The position numbers and the translations under genes were made by a program. A model generated the notes under the pieces. That model was not told the DNA's origin, ran no database searches, and saw nothing but the letters and a program-made list of their open reading frames with translations. A stretch of 64,000 nucleotides of DNA from Bugula neritina (lineage: Eukaryota > Bryozoa > Gymnolaemata > Cheilostomatida > Bugulidae): assembly GCA_964035545.1 (NCBI GenBank), contig OZ037767.1, positions 27,819,628 to 27,883,627 on the forward strand. The letters run 5' to 3'. Below, piece after piece: positions 43,388-57,325 of the stretch (its first letter is position 1; each line of letters begins with the position of its first letter).

Positions 43388-46300
43388 CTATGAACCTTGA
43401 CTGTGGTCGCCAGCTTGAGATTCATACTGCAGCTTGCCCCAGCTTACAGGCTCAGCTTTTTTAAGTATAATCTCAACCTTGGATCCCAAAAGCTTGACAC
43501 AGCTTTTTCCAATATCAATTATCTAAAACATGAGTAAATACCATCATTTGTTTCCATGGGAGTTATCTGATCCTGTCCTAGGTATATATATGAAAAGAAA
43601 AGCAAAATTGCTAAGAAGTGTCATCTACCAAATAGCTCATAGCTGTCATAGCAAGAAATTTTATTGCAGAAAATTTCATTAATATAATAATTAAAAGTTT
43701 TAATTGAAGTTTATATTTTTTTAACTACAAAGTAGTACTTACTCCATTCAACTCTAGCCATTGGGAGTATATTTTATCATCTTCATATACAATAAATATA
43801 TCAACAGACACTTGGTTTACTTTGACTATAGTTTTTGTTGGATCTGCACACTTTGCAAACACAGAAATAGTAACGTTACTTCCTGTTTGGTGCCAATCCA
43901 TTCGACAATTGTTACGCTGCACAGTTTCCTACAATATAAGTTTTATAATAATATGTTATTCGAATTATGCAAATATATTAGTCTCAAGATTGACACACTA
44001 TACTCTAATTACACAATAATATTCACGCACAGATTTATCACCATCAACACAGTGGTAGTTAGCATAGGTAATGAGTTTGCCCATTGTGCATTAGGTCTGA
44101 GGTTTGAATCCTACTGAGACCTTAGTGGTAGTCAGAGAGAGTATCCGGTGTTCACCCATTCACAGTTTTAATTGTACTTTAAATTAAAAAACCCAAAAGA
44201 TTTGAGTAGTTATCAAAATTTAGGCCATAAATATGTACAACAATAAGACAGTTACATGTAAACAATGTATGTTGAGTATAACATACCTTCATAGCAACCC
44301 AATTATGCTTGCCAGTTTCACATCCTTGTTGTTCCAAAAATTTATCAAACTCCGTAGTTTTTCTTTGGCAGCATGACCAATATTTTAACCTAAATTATTT
44401 TATGAATTCCAATTTCTAATACCTCAATAAAAATAATATCAACATAGCAACTTACTAAATCTTTTTTACATTCTGTACGAAATACATTATTGAACATTAA
44501 ACACTTGAAGAAAATGATTTTTGTGTCAACCAACTATATCTTTTAAAATGCATGTTAACTACATATGTTGGAAAAAGAACAATGGGGAGGGAAAGACAAT
44601 TTCTATTTCAAATTGATGTGACCTCTTGGAATAGAAAGATATGATTAGGCAATACTAACCCCTCATGAAATACTGGCACTCCAGGGTGATACAAACACTC
44701 AGTTTCATTCGAGGAAGTCCCTTCATAACGAGCCTGGCAACTTTTATTCTTACAGGCTGTACCAATTTCTATTTCGCTATCAGGCCCTGCAATGTGTCAT
44801 GGAAGTTTTAATAATATACTAATTAATAATAATATAATACTCTAGAGTCTAGAAAGAAAGTGAAGCTGGTGAAAAATGATTACCTTTGTCAGTCGACTTC
44901 ATTTCCTGAACGGATAAATTAGCTAGCCTTTGTTCCAAAGCTCGTTTAAGAGTAGTTCCAATTGTATTTGCAAGAGTTGTCAAAGGTTCATTCACGTCCG
45001 GTCTTGCAGATCTTTCAACAGGCTTAGGTGGAGGGCCTTTGATAACTAGTTCATCTGGTAGAGGTTGACTCTGTACTTTAGGTGCAGGTGCTGGTTTTTC
45101 ATTACTATGAAAGCCATATGTGCAGCCCTAACAATGTGAGAGCGGTACGATAACAAGCCACAAGGTAAACAATTCAGAACACTTAGGCTAATTTAGAACC
45201 TCAAGATTGGCTACAAGAAGGCTAAATAATTCTTAAGATTTTTGCATTTGTAAAATATAGTTTAAGGCTTGAAGAAGAAAAACATCAATTTTTGAGGGTA
45301 ATTAAATTTTTTTCTATAGCTCAACCAGCTTTTAAAATAATGCCCATTTCTTTCTTTTTTTTCATTCTTCACAGTTTCCGAAATTAAATAATAATTGAAA
45401 TATTACTTTTTATATGTAAACTCTATCACTCTAACATATTTCCTATGCCACAAGTTATGTATTGTTAATATAACTATTAGCTGTACTGAATAATATTATA
45501 TGCACCCAATAATGCTATGCTGTCCATCAACATGTATAAAGCATTTTTTGATACTTTTAAGTGAAGAGAAATCTGTAAAGCAATACCAAATTTTCTTTGA
45601 ACAAAACTCTAGAGTGTAATATTTTCTTAGACGGGAGAAACTTTTGACTTGCAAACAAATTAACATGTACAAGAACTCAAGAAAATGTAGACCATTATTA
45701 AGCACAAGAAGATTTTGATTTGTGAACCCTTCAATTATACTATTTGGTTTAACTTCATGATTTTATACACTAAATTGCTATCTTTGTATTGTAAAAAATT
45801 GATGTAATACAAAAAATTATCGTGTAACACTAACTGGCATATCTAAGAAGACTGAAAAGTCTGTGCTTTTCTTCTCACAACAACTCCAGCTTTTTAGAGC
45901 ATCATGGAAGACAGGGACCCCTGGGTGGTACTGGCATGAGTCTGAAATAATTGCACTATAAGAAGTTAAAGTACTGTGAAACATAGCTTGCATTTCTTGT
46001 TTAAATAATTACAGTGCATATTCTTTCATGGAAACAAAAGTTCAAATTTTCTGGCCTAGTTAACTTTCATGGTGTATGTTTCAACAACTAAATTCAAGTT
46101 GGCAATAAAATGAACATGTGAATGAAAAAATTAATTATTATGTATAGTATTACGTCTACTAATATAGGCTTTTGATACGCTTATAAGCTAAACTATTATA
46201 GTGCGAGGGCTGCTAATAGAAAAAATTGATAGATCACTATAAGCAACTATTTATGATAAAAAATGAAAAAGTTTTTTAAGGTATAACAACTTAACCTTGG

Positions 46301-46929
46301 TTTCAAAACTGACCATGATACAGTTACACATCTTGGTACACTTAATCTTCTACTTCTAGACATAAAATAAAAGTATGGTGACAAAGAGTTGATATTTGAT
46401 TTAATAAAAAATTATCGATTGATATTGAATTCAATAAAAATATTTATTTTTAATAGTGATAGTAATTTATTAATATAACATATTTTTTGATACTATTGAT
46501 CTATAAATTTATGATGTAATAAAAATATGAAAATATCTGTATACCAGTGTAGTATCTCATTTTATTCTTTTAAATTTAATAGTATTTAATTTTAAATATA
46601 GTTATAATACTAAGAGTTGGTCTAATACTAATAGTAGTACAAATAGTAATAGAGTAAATTTATTATTAATAGTAATACCAATATTAATAGTAATACTAAT
46701 AGTAATACTAATAGTAATACTAATAGCAAACAATGTCATGTAAAAACTAGAAGTGTAGAAAATTAGAGCGGATTAAGCAACAGCAATGCAATATTATTAT
46801 GAATATAAAATTAGTCTTGCAAAGTTTATGTTTTTCAATAAAAATAAACAAACCTGCTGTGTTTTCAGCACATATATAAACTTTCCCACATCCTTTCCTG
46901 TAGCACTGAAGTTCAGTAGTCGTAGACAT
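43388..46929 (-). CDS. CHORDC1: CHORD and CS domain protein, HSP90 co-chaperone
   Basis: Seven exons on the minus strand: 46854-46929, 45835-45941, 44884-45127, 44660-44786, 44287-44389, 43743-43928 and 43388-43522. All phases match; 325 aa, against 332 in human. CHORD 1 runs from [10 protein letters not shown] through [20 protein letters not shown] to GCTYGFH; CHORD 2 runs from [10 protein letters not shown] through [20 protein letters not shown] to GCETGKH. Each has the full set of Cys/His zinc ligands. A CS domain follows ([16 protein letters not shown] ... [16 protein letters not shown]). The linker is Pro-rich, then a predicted helix ([11 protein letters not shown]). The protein binds the HSP90 ATPase domain and is a cytosolic stress-responsive co-chaperone. 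Identity is near certain. Confidence 0.95.
44030..44165 (+). mobile_element. tRNA-derived SINE-like fragment
   Basis: In a CHORDC1 intron (43929-44286), a segment carries GTGGTAGTTAGCATAGG, similar to a pol III A box, and GAGGTTTGAATCCTACTG, close to a B box (GGTTCGANTCC) with the expected spacing of about 35-45 nt. It continues for about 60 nt of non-tRNA sequence (to CCATTCACAG). It does not fold as a clean cloverleaf, so it is not a tRNA gene. No target-site duplication was found. Confidence 0.5.
46610..46735. repeat. Degenerate TAATAGTAATAC repeat
   Basis: Roughly 12-bp units (ACTAATAGTAAT and variants) upstream of CHORDC1 exon 1 on the downstream side, inside its first intron. Confidence 0.8.
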
Positions 46930-48458
46930 AGCTTGAGTGAGCCTGATAGACGATAGTGATACTGATAGTATTAGTAATAGTGTTAGTGCTACTGAATGAG
47001 AATCTGATACTGAGTTTGATAGTGACTGTGATGGCAGCAGAGACTGGCAAAGACTAATAATATTAATAAAAATTTTTTTTAATTTGAATGACTCAAACGT
47101 AATGAAACTTTATTTAGTTTTTCGACTGCCAAATACAGTAACTACAATTAATTTAAATTTTGGCTAGTATAAATTAGAATTCAACTACTTTTAGAGTCTA
47201 TAGTCACTAACTCAACCTGTAGGAAATTGAGAAAGTTCTATTGACAAATGTTTTAATAGGAATCGCTAGGCCAAGAATAAAGTGTTGGCATTGAACTAGA
47301 ACTACGAAGTATAGTTCATCGAATGTTAGTTTTATTTGAGAAGACAACTTTCGTAGTTTGCTTGACCAGAAAATTGATAATTTCCTTTTACTCTTCACCA
47401 ACGCAAAGGGATGTACTTTAATCAACATAATTGAAATAATCCTGGATTAAAAAGCAATTTGGAGACAGCAAGCTTCTGCCTTGGACAACAGAATTCAGAG
47501 CTGAGATAGTGCTAAAAATCTAAATGGCTTAAAATTGTGTTGAGTTTTTGGATCAATATGCAACCAAGCTGAAATTATACCAACTGTTTCAAAAAAGCAC
47601 ATGTATGCGACATTTTTTACCAAGAACCTGCAAGTTGCATAAGCTACAGCAGTATGAAGTGCAAGCTACTAATTGATATTGTCATCAAGAACCTTATAGC
47701 ACATGGTACAATGTAGCAGGTTTGTGATCTACCAGAAATTTGGAATTTAGCAAATTTTTTCTTGCTATGTGCAAGTATACTACCAATATAATAATACAAC
47801 ACAGTGTGAACATTTATTGAAAGAGAAAAAAACTTGCTAGTTTATAATACTTTATTACTGTATAAAGTTGCAGAAAACAACTAATAGAACAACACCTTTC
47901 GCGTGAAAAATTAGCATTACAATTAGAATCAGCAAAAAGAATCAAGAATCAATATAATCAAAAGATATTATATAAGTATTTTATTTACAACAGGTAGCTA
48001 ATATACATAAATCAATCAATACACAATAATTGTCACACATAGATATTTATACTATAATTGCCAACATATTATGTAAGGTGTTTCCACGGCTGTTATATCG
48101 ACCAAGCCAACAGCAAATATAACCCTTTATAGCAGGACACCACATAGCCAAAGTGCCAAATTCATCATCAAGGATCACTGAAACAAGAGTACATACTGCA
48201 CAGCAACGTATAAAAGCAGAAAATAGAAACTTCATTTTATGTTCAACTATAAGTGATGTTCATCAGCGAAAAGATGCCAACAATTTAAAACTTTTAGACA
48301 TGTACATGAGCAAATGGAGGTATCTTTCATACCAGTTTCAAGTGAATGTTATGTAAAATATGAAGCAAGACTGCACTGATTAAATGTTAGTAGAAATATG
48401 CAAAGTCGATTGTAAAACTTACCCGTAGTTAAACATATAACAGACTACCCATCTTTAC
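46930..48458. other. Spacer: CHORDC1 upstream region and PNISR 3' UTR
   Basis: The left part holds the CHORDC1 promoter side; the right part is the expected PNISR 3' UTR. No coding region is supported. A short hydrophobic reverse frame at 48047-48235 has no family signature. Confidence 0.4.
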
Positions 48459-51400
48459 CTACTCAGTGGCGCTCTCAGAGTCACTACTACTACCATTACT
48501 ACTTCCTGAATCATCTGCTGCAGAAGACACCTGACTATGTCTGTCTGGCTTCTTGGAAGACTCCGACGACGAGGAGTCCCTTCTACTGGTACGACGTGAA
48601 GTTTTAGTCGTGTCTTTCTGCCTGTGTGTTTTCTTGTCATTACTGCTGGAAGCTTTATGACTATCTGCACTGCTCTTTGTGGAGCCTTTATCTTTATTTG
48701 CCTTATGATGTTTGTGTGTTGATTGTTCTGAACTAGTTGAAACACTGCGTCTACGTGACCTACTACGACAAGACTTCTTATTCCTACTCCTAGACTCACT
48801 CCTCTTTGATCTAGACTCGTTTGAATGTCTACGGTGTTTCTTTCTTCCAGCTGATCGTGACCTTTTACTCCTATCACGACTTCGACTGCGTGATTGCTTC
48901 CTGTACCGATCTCGCTTACTCTCTCTACTGCGAGAACGTTCTCTTTCTCTTGATCGCTCTTTGTGCTTCCTCTCTCTGCTATGTGAACGTGCTCTGTGTT
49001 TCTTTGTTCGGCTTCGAGACCGATCACGATGTTTTCTTTCACGACTGCGTGAACGATCTTTGTGCTTTCGGCCTCGACTACGCGACCGATCTTTGCGCTT
49101 TCTATCTCTACTATAAGATCTCCGCTTATAGTCGCTACCACGGCGACGGTGCCTGGAAGAGTCATCTTCAACCATCTCCGAGCTCCGAGATCTGGTCCGC
49201 TTTCTTTTCCTACCTGAGCTTTCATTGGGGCTAGACTCGCGCAATGAATCCGTTTGATCGCCTGTTGCGTTAGTAGCATTCTTGGAACTGTCATAATTCT
49301 GTGAAGCTGATCTTCTCCGGGAAGATGACTCCCTCTTGCTTACTTCAGCGTCTACTTTATCTTGGGAAATATCAAGACCAGGTAAACTCCGTGGAGGTCG
49401 GTGTAAATCTCTCTCTTCAGCCGGCATATTGAACCAATCTAATAAAACCAAACGCATTGTGTTTAGTAGCCAAAGGCAGTTGAAACATACTCTCAGAATA
49501 TCAAGTTCCGGCCACAACTCAACAGCTTTTTATCATTAAAAAAAATAATTACATCTGAAAGTTAAATGTCTTATAAATATATATTTCTATAAAATTAAAT
49601 ATTAATTTTTAATTTAATAAACCAGATCAAGTGAGGAAGAGTTACTTTAAACACACTAGAGTAAGTCACTGTAGACGTTACTATTAACTTACCCAAAGCT
49701 TTCTTCTCCTCAACTTCAACCTGCTTAAGTCTGTCACGCTGTTTCTTAGTAAACTCTCGCAGACGCTGACCTCGTCTGTCATCATCTTCGCTGCTTTCGG
49801 CATCACTCTCGGCATCATCTTCGTTCTCAGATTCACCGGAGATTTCAGAGTCGTAATCTCCTACATTGCATATCTCAGTGTAATACTTGCAACAGGAAAT
49901 CATAGTCTACTTCAATCAACAAGTTCAGTTGAAGTCACCATAAAGTTCAATTGCATATCATAAAAACTGTACAAGTAAACAAATAGTATTGTTACATGCA
50001 GCAATATGTTCAACACATAAAGCTGCAACGGCAACTGCTTGGCGCCATGATATAATATATGTAGAGGCTACAATCATTTTCCAAGTGTCTTTAAAAGTCT
50101 TAGAGGCTACACATTATAACATCACCGCTGGTAGTGCATTAATTTTCAACATAGACAGTCGTTACATGACATATACAAATGTTCTTTCAACTCAACATTA
50201 TGCATTTTCACCACAATTAATTCAACTTTGCAAAAACGAGTTAATGGAATGAAAACTAAAGTTACTCTATAGGTTATTAGCTAGCAAGAAATCGTATTTA
50301 TCCTACAACAACAAGACGTGTTGAGTCTTCATAAATGTAACATTATTTAAAAGAGTTGAAAATATAATTACGATGTGACTGGAGCGAAGTCGAAATTTGC
50401 GTAAAAAGGTGAGTACTTACCAAAAGTGCTTTTCAGTGAAGCTAATGCACTAGACTTGCCGATCATCTTGGCTGGAGCTAGTGATAAGATTGGTCTTATG
50501 AATACATACATTGCATCATCACCAACACTGACACCAGTGAATAACAATAACATTTATACATGTTACACCAAAGTTCCATTCATTTACTATGATCTACATG
50601 TGTGTAACTATGAAATAACCAGTCAGAAATGATGCAGATCTAGTTGACAATTTATTAACGTATATACATTGGCTTTTGACTTGATGTTTGGAGAGTTATC
50701 CTTCAGTATATGATTTGAAATCATAGTGTCAAATGTTAAATAGCAGAACAGAAATTTATAAAGCTGTTCAAAATAGTTGCAGGTACGTGTATATGTCAAC
50801 CAATGGCACTGTTCATTACAACAAGTCAACCAATGGCACTGTTCATTACAACAAGTACCTGCTAGCGCCTGCTTTTTACAACGACTGTAAACCTTTCTAC
50901 ACACATCTTCTATTTGCTCATTGGTAACAGTAAGTAGTATATCTGTAAGCATGGTCTTCACTTTCATCATCTGAAACATACAACAGCCCCGATATACCAA
51001 CAGAAAAGCCCAGCTTACACTGACACATCACTGAGCAGATGGCTCTTAGAATAGTCATACCAGCTGCATTTGCCTCTCCTCAGGTGTCATGTACCGCTCC
51101 TCTTCCGGGGAGGGTGACCGAGACACGGAGCGCTGCGGGGATCGGGATTGCCTCGCCTGCATGGAAGGTTCTTTTTCCGGTGATGCAGTAGAAGGGGCAT
51201 CCTTATCATCGTCGTCGTCTTCCTGTAATAGACAGTCGGCCATGTTGCAGCAGGAAAAGAGATTTGATTGAAAATAAATCAATTATGGAGGATAAAAACT
51301 GTACTGAGCTGGTAGAAAACTTGAAAAAGTTTGAAGTTTAAACCTAGAAACCAGCCCAGTGGCTAGGCTGTGGGTGCAGCAGCTAAGGATAGCAGGAAAT

Positions 51401-53368
51401 GAAAGTCAGCAGTATTTACTATTAGTTTTATAATAAAACAGACCTAAGAGCCAAACATCATCAGAAATCCCAAATTAATTCAAAACATGTTTGTACAAAA
51501 TTTACTATAAATCAAAACTGTTAGAGCACACACCCCTCAGTCTGTAGATAATAGCTAAGATGTATATAAATACTACATAAGTGAAGTGTGTCGGGGATTC
51601 TTTAACATAGTTGTAGTGATAAGACAAAGTGTATCGTTGTGATTCTAAAATTAGTAGCGGAGTTAGCGATGCCGAACACATTTACTTACAAACTTGCTCT
51701 TCATAGGAATGCCTGTTCTAGTAGCTTCCTCCTCAGCTTTCTTCTGCTGTTCTTCTTCAATTTTCTTCCTCTTTTTCAATTCCCTAGCCTGTCTCTCCCT
51801 TTCTTCTTTTTTGGCCTTTTCTCTCTCCATTTTCTCCAAACCTTCTCTAATCCAAAGGGGCAAAGCCTTGCGTTTAGCAGCATCTACAAGATACCGACCG
51901 AGAAAGTAGACAACTTCCATCTGATGAGTGAAGTATGTAGGTAAACATGTCAGGCCACATGAACCCACCAGTCAAAGACAGACTACTCTTAAACCTTCCA
52001 CAAACCCATTCCGTAGTAGCAGCATACCCATAAATGGTGACGGCCCGGTTACATCCTCGTCCTGGAAATGAGGTCGTGACTGACTCTGCTGATTGGTGGA
52101 GGGCTGTGAAGCTAAGGCGGCTCCAATAAACTGGCCGTATCCTGGGTGGTTCTGCATCCAGTACTGCTGCTGTTGCTGCTGATGATAGTTCTACAATGAA
52201 ATTAGTCACATAGTTCTAAATCTCTGTTGGCAACAATCTGTCCACATGTACTACATACGACAAAGCACTTTAAACGTCATATCAATACCATGTATAATCT
52301 AATTGATGAGATGAGAATCAAACTTTTCCAGCAATTAATTTTGGCTATTTTCAATCATTAAACAGCAAAGAGCATGAAATGTGATGTCTTTGGAAGTTTA
52401 GATTACTTGCACATTATATCTACGGATTGCCACATGGTAAAGGGGGAGGGGAAGGGCAGACTGACCTGCTGATTATATTCATACCCTTGATTATACTGTC
52501 CTGAGGAGAAATTATTGTGATGCTCCTTGGACGTATCGGCAGCAGAAGGATTGGGGGAGAAGGTGTTAGAGTATTCACCGGCTCTATTATTATAGTCAAA
52601 TGCCTGGCTTGTCTGATCAGCACTCGAGGTCTCCTCATCTCTCTACAACACATTGAGTAATTGGGCAAACAATATTTCTTCATGGCTGAAAAATAACCTA
52701 CAAACCTAAGAGAAATACAAATTCATGCCTGCCAATTCAATAAGCTTCTACAATAACGCACAAAACTTTTAAATGCCCAGTTAATGGAGTTTCAACACAA
52801 GCAGTAAGTATATAATATTTTCTAGCAACGTGTTCAATATTTAATGATTGATGAGGAATCTAAATAGCATGGCAATTCGCTGCTAGATCAGCCCTAACAG
52901 ATATTGTTGCTCAGTAAAGCACCTGAATATCCATATCTGCTGTCCAATCAGATGTCGAAGTCACCTCCCATGCTTGACTAGCATTCTCAGCACCATTAAA
53001 CTCAGAGTTCCAACTGCTACTCGCATTAGCATTAGAAAGGTTAGCCTCATGAGGTGTAGACTGTGGCACTACAGCGGGTGGGGGCGGTGGAGGAGGTTGG
53101 GGAGGTTGAACAACATTGCTAGATGCGTCTCCCACATCTTTAAACTGCATCCACTGCTTGGCCAACGCAGCCCAATCAACTAAAAATTTAACATTTAGCA
53201 CCTAATATCTGCAGGTTACTAGATTTTTAAACCGATTAAAAACATTGTCAGTATGGAAGATATAAAGACAAGCTTCATGAACTAACCTTGATCATTACTT
53301 AAATTAGCATATGCACTTTGCTGCATAGGCCATTGTTGCTGCCCCCATGCACCTGGTTGCTGCCACAT
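48459..53368 (-). CDS. PNISR: Arginine/serine-rich protein PNISR
   Basis: Ten coding exons on the minus strand: 53287-53368, 52923-53179, 52466-52642, 52028-52190, 51690-51883, 51061-51222, 50859-50970, 50421-50471, 49693-49860 and 48459-49438. All phases match; 781 aa, against about 805 in human PNISR. The N-terminus is Trp/Gln-rich (MWQQPGAWGQQQWPMQQ) followed by the conserved VDWAALAKQWM. A Pro/Gln/Asn-rich section precedes KRKALPLWIREGLEKMEREKAKK, an almost invariant family block, then a helix (KTMLTDILLTVTNEQIEDV), the short SSALASL motif, an acidic stretch and a coiled segment (REFTKKQRDRLKQVEVEEKKAL). The last exon (326 aa) is a long RS domain. The protein is a nuclear speckle protein linked to splicing. 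An upstream UTR acceptor lies at 53405-53406. Identity is firm. Confidence 0.93.
50796..50855. repeat. 30-bp direct duplication
   Basis: Two identical or nearly identical adjacent copies of a 30-bp unit (CAACCAATGGCACTGTTCAT plus about 10 nt) directly downstream of PNISR exon 7, in the intron, 4 nt past the donor. Confidence 0.85.
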
Positions 53369-56300
53369 GATGATCACATCCAACTTCAAAGAAACATATA
53401 AAACCTGAAACAGTAGCATCATTATATTAGATTCTCTTAACACTAGTACAAATCATCTACCTGCTGGCTCCATATTCCTGAAAAAGAGTTGGCACATGAG
53501 TAAGACACTATTATAGACATTTTCTTTTTTTACATCATAAAAAGAGGAGCTTAACATAATGATATGAGAAAAACCATTGAGCTGACGACTGACGACAGCA
53601 GACTCAGACTGCATTATGATGATAATAACCCCAATGCTTATAGTTATAATTATTATCCTGGTAGTGATCATTATTATCATAATTATTACTTTTACTTTAA
53701 AGTTCATCATTATGATTATAGTTATAGTCTTATACTTATAGTTATACTAATACTAATAGTAATCGCAATACTAATAGTATTAGTAATAATATTAATAATT
53801 ACTATAAGTGTTAATATAAATATTTCAATATTTGTAAATTAAGTTAAACTTAAAGATATTTATATTGATAACTACGTCCACAGTGAAACTCAAACTGAAA
53901 CACTTTCACTGAATGTGAAACTCAATCACAATGTGAACGTGATTACATTTAGTTTTACTGATCATCATTATCATTATGTTGACTTCAAATTTAACATTTA
54001 CAATGTGAATAACAATAGTCAATACTCAATATGAATATGAAATCCAATATCAATATGATCATGACAACTGATCATTCTAGTTAACATTCTGATTCACATT
54101 GAATTTGATGATCATCATCATGATCATGATGGTCATCATAATCATAATGAATATGATCACCATCACCGTGATGATTATGGTGAGGATCTGCTGACTGTTA
54201 CTTGCTGTTAAGTGTTATTACTGTTAATCATACTTATAGTTATTGATACTATTACTATTAGTATTACTAAGAGTAAGTCTAATAGTAATAGTAAATGTAA
54301 TACTAATACTAATAGTAATACAGTAATAGTGATAGTAATACTATTAGTAATAGTAATCTAATACTAATACTAATAGTAATAGTAATCTAATACTAATAGT
54401 ATTACTATTAGTATTACTATTAGTATTACTATTAGTATTAGTATTACTCATTTACTGTAACAGTAATACTAATACTATTAGTAATAGTAATACTAATACT
54501 TATACTCATACTGATAGTAACTCAGTATCATTGTGATATTGATATTCAAATTGAGAAACTGGGAGTGGATATCACTGGAAGTACAACGAATTAAAACCAC
54601 ATTAATTATTACACTCAATACTCTGTAGTGTATACTAATAGGAGTTATATTTCAATGAAGTCATCACAAATCGGCTCAGCGCTAAATGACTATATTCCTG
54701 CGCAATGGCGGTAGAGCGTGCCTTATAGAAAACTAAAATATTAGGGTGGACAAGTCTAAAATAATGTAAAAATTCGGTGGTTTAATGCGCATTTGATAAA
54801 TTGAGAAGACAACTTCTTCGCAATGTTTGCAAATATTTGAATCATGCAGAGCTTTTATTACTTTTACATAGTCAATTAAATAGTTTGACAGACCAAAACA
54901 AATATATTACCAGTAAAAAACACACTTGAATAACTGTAAGCAGTAGCTTGAAATGAGCAAAAAGTTGTTTCTCCTTTATATATGTTCAATAACACTAAAT
55001 CATATATAGATAGACATTATAGATTGAGGTATAAGGAGCTCACTTCATGCTTAGCAATAACATTCAGTGATTGAGCTCTCTAACCATAAACTCAAGCTGC
55101 TGCCATTGTGCAAGCATCGTAACTCCTTGACTCTAGAGTCATTTGCTTTATCTGGCTCAAGTGTTTATGCATTTCAAATATTATGCTTTAGTAGAAATAA
55201 AAGTTTCACCTATTGCGAATGTGTGGGCGAGGGTAATCTGTTCAATTATGAAAAGGGGACAAATCCCAAAACAGCTGCTGTAACCTGAACACAGATGTTA
55301 AGTTGCACACATTGTGTTAAGAAGTTTTAGTTAATTGGTTACACATACCTAAGCATGCACGCGCGCGTGCACACACATTAGCTGCAGGGTATTTAACCTG
55401 TATACATAATATTATTTTGTACAAGTTTGCAATTTGCTAGTCATCACAAGCAAATATAAATCTCTCTGTTGCGTTATCATTCTCCCTTTTTACTATATTT
55501 TTTGTAAACATCCGCGGAGAAAAAGTTATAAAGCTGTTTGCTGTGTTGATGTTGTAATAAATAAAAACAGTTTTATTAAAATTAATTTAAAAAAAATAAA
55601 ATGAATGAAATTTAGAAATGAATGTGCAAATTTTTGATTACCGATACGTTGTATATATATTCTTCCGCTGATCGAAAATTGATAGACCTACCCTAGCTGC
55701 CCTATATATAATTGCCCAATGCTTTGCAGGTTTATAACCCCACCTACTGAGAAATTAGGTGATGTAGAGAATAACAGTAAAGTGAAAGATAAAACATTAG
55801 AAATATTGATGAATACATATACACTAAGATGTGACCTATATATGAACATTTCCCTACTGTCCACAGGGTCACTTTGTAAAAGCAACATGTTGATGAAAAA
55901 ATAAAAAAATATAGCACTGTATGTGTAGCATTTGGCTTTGCAAGAGGCGAATCAAAGTACGGTTTTCCACAATATAATCATTACGATTATGTTATAAAAA
56001 TAAAATATTCATTTTCAGTTATATTCACACCCTTCAAACGTGTGCTATTACATTACTCATTACAGAATACGTGCATGTTTACAATTACGGATTCCGTCTG
56101 AGTCTGACAGTGAGACTGAGTATAACTATCAGTATCAGTGGTGAGTATCGCTATCGGCGTCTGTTAGTGTTTGTAAATTTAACTTTTCAACTTAAGCGTT
56201 AGTGTTACTATTAGTCTAACTCGTAGTCTTAGTAACTACTTCTATTAAAACATCAATGTCAAGTATAATCCTTGCCTGAAAGTGAAAGTAAGACTAATCA

Positions 56301-57325
56301 AATGACTAATCCCTAAGTCTAAGACTAATGGCAATGCTGACTCTGAGTTACTCACTTACTGAAATGAATAAACGTTGACTATCACTAAGACTAAGAGTAA
56401 GTAATGTTCGTGTTGCTAATGGACAAGAGTATTAGTAATAGTAATACTCATAGTCATACTGATAGGCGATAGCAATACTAACACTCATACTGCGATTACG
56501 AATTAGTCTTGCTCTTAGTCTTAGCTAGTACTAGTAGTAACTAGTGCTAGTAAAGCACCAAGTGTGCTCCATGTCTGAGACTAAAAGTAAGTCTAAACTA
56601 CTGGACTAATACCAATGGTAATAGCAATACATGCCAATGCTGAGTTACTGAAATTAACAAACGTTGACTGATGTAATACTAAATCTAATAGTAGTAATAG
56701 TTATACTACAAGTACAAGGATTACTCCTCGATAGTGTGACTGTGACTTGACAGCTTTGTCTAAACGTATGACTGATAAATGTTTTAATTTAAAGGTTCTG
56801 TACTTCGAAATTGTTTTTCTTTAGTTATAATGAAACTTTTTTACTTAGTACTTATACTACTGTTGTACTGGATGTTGGTTAAACATGTGGTTACTAGTTA
56901 GTTTATTGTCTAAAAAAGTGATTAAGTTACTAAGAGTTATTTGCTATTAGTATTACTATTTGGGCTTATAACACATTTGAGTTTAGGCTTATTAAAATTC
57001 AATCGAATTTACTGCTAAATTTTCAACAATGGATATGAAACTCGTATATGTAACATTTTCACTGTGTTTCTTTTTATTACATTTTGACTACTCACTTCTA
57101 AAATCACCTACTAATATCCTCATAACTCTATGGCTGCCTAAACTTATTGATGCTATTTTTTTATAGCAATCGATATTAAATTCCAAAGAATTAATTAAAT
57201 TTTAGTTATTTATTTGTATAGTACTTTAACATAACATTTATTTAAAGCTGATATTGTCACAACTGTTGTGTGACATGTTACTGTTCTGTTGAAATTGACA
57301 ATATTGCTATTCTCTAGAATTCACA
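53369..57325. other. Divergent PNISR-HECA intergenic region
   Basis: About 4 kb between head-to-head genes. A probable PNISR 5' UTR acceptor (cag at 53405-53407, reverse) and donor (53460) frame a very short 5' UTR intron. Degenerate TACTATTAGTA arrays fill 53730-53800, 54230-54530 and parts of 56100-56720. GATCATGATG-type repeats are at 54100-54185. A GCACGCGCGCGTGC palindrome, a likely Z-DNA former, is at about 55359. The less AT-rich stretch 54660-54730 may be promoter sequence. No gene is supported. Confidence 0.45.
54230..54530. repeat. TACTATTAGTA inverted array (self-complementary)
   Basis: Left half reads mainly ACTAATAGTAAT and right half mainly ATTACTATTAGT, switching near 54395, so the block can fold on itself into a long imperfect hairpin. 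Confidence 0.8.

Noticed and set aside
44041-44115. Candidate tRNA gene
   Set aside because: Box motifs are present but acceptor and anticodon stems do not pair properly; a SINE remnant fits better.
48047-48235. Short minus-strand frame with a signal-peptide-like start
   Set aside because: Falls in the expected PNISR 3' UTR; no family match and no splicing evidence.
48712-49234. Leu/Arg/Cys-rich frames antisense to the PNISR last exon
   Set aside because: The RS-domain codons leave the opposite strand and other frames open; no independent gene signals.
48455-49294. Second long minus-strand frame overlapping the PNISR RS domain
   Set aside because: It is the shifted frame of the same exon; the PNISR frame is fixed by splice phases and by matches in the upstream exons.
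51900-51960. Acceptor before ATGGAAGTTGTC as the start of PNISR exon 5
   Set aside because: It is out of phase with the preceding exon; the tag at 51884-51886 (reverse) restores the frame and the conserved KRKALPLWIREGLEKM block.
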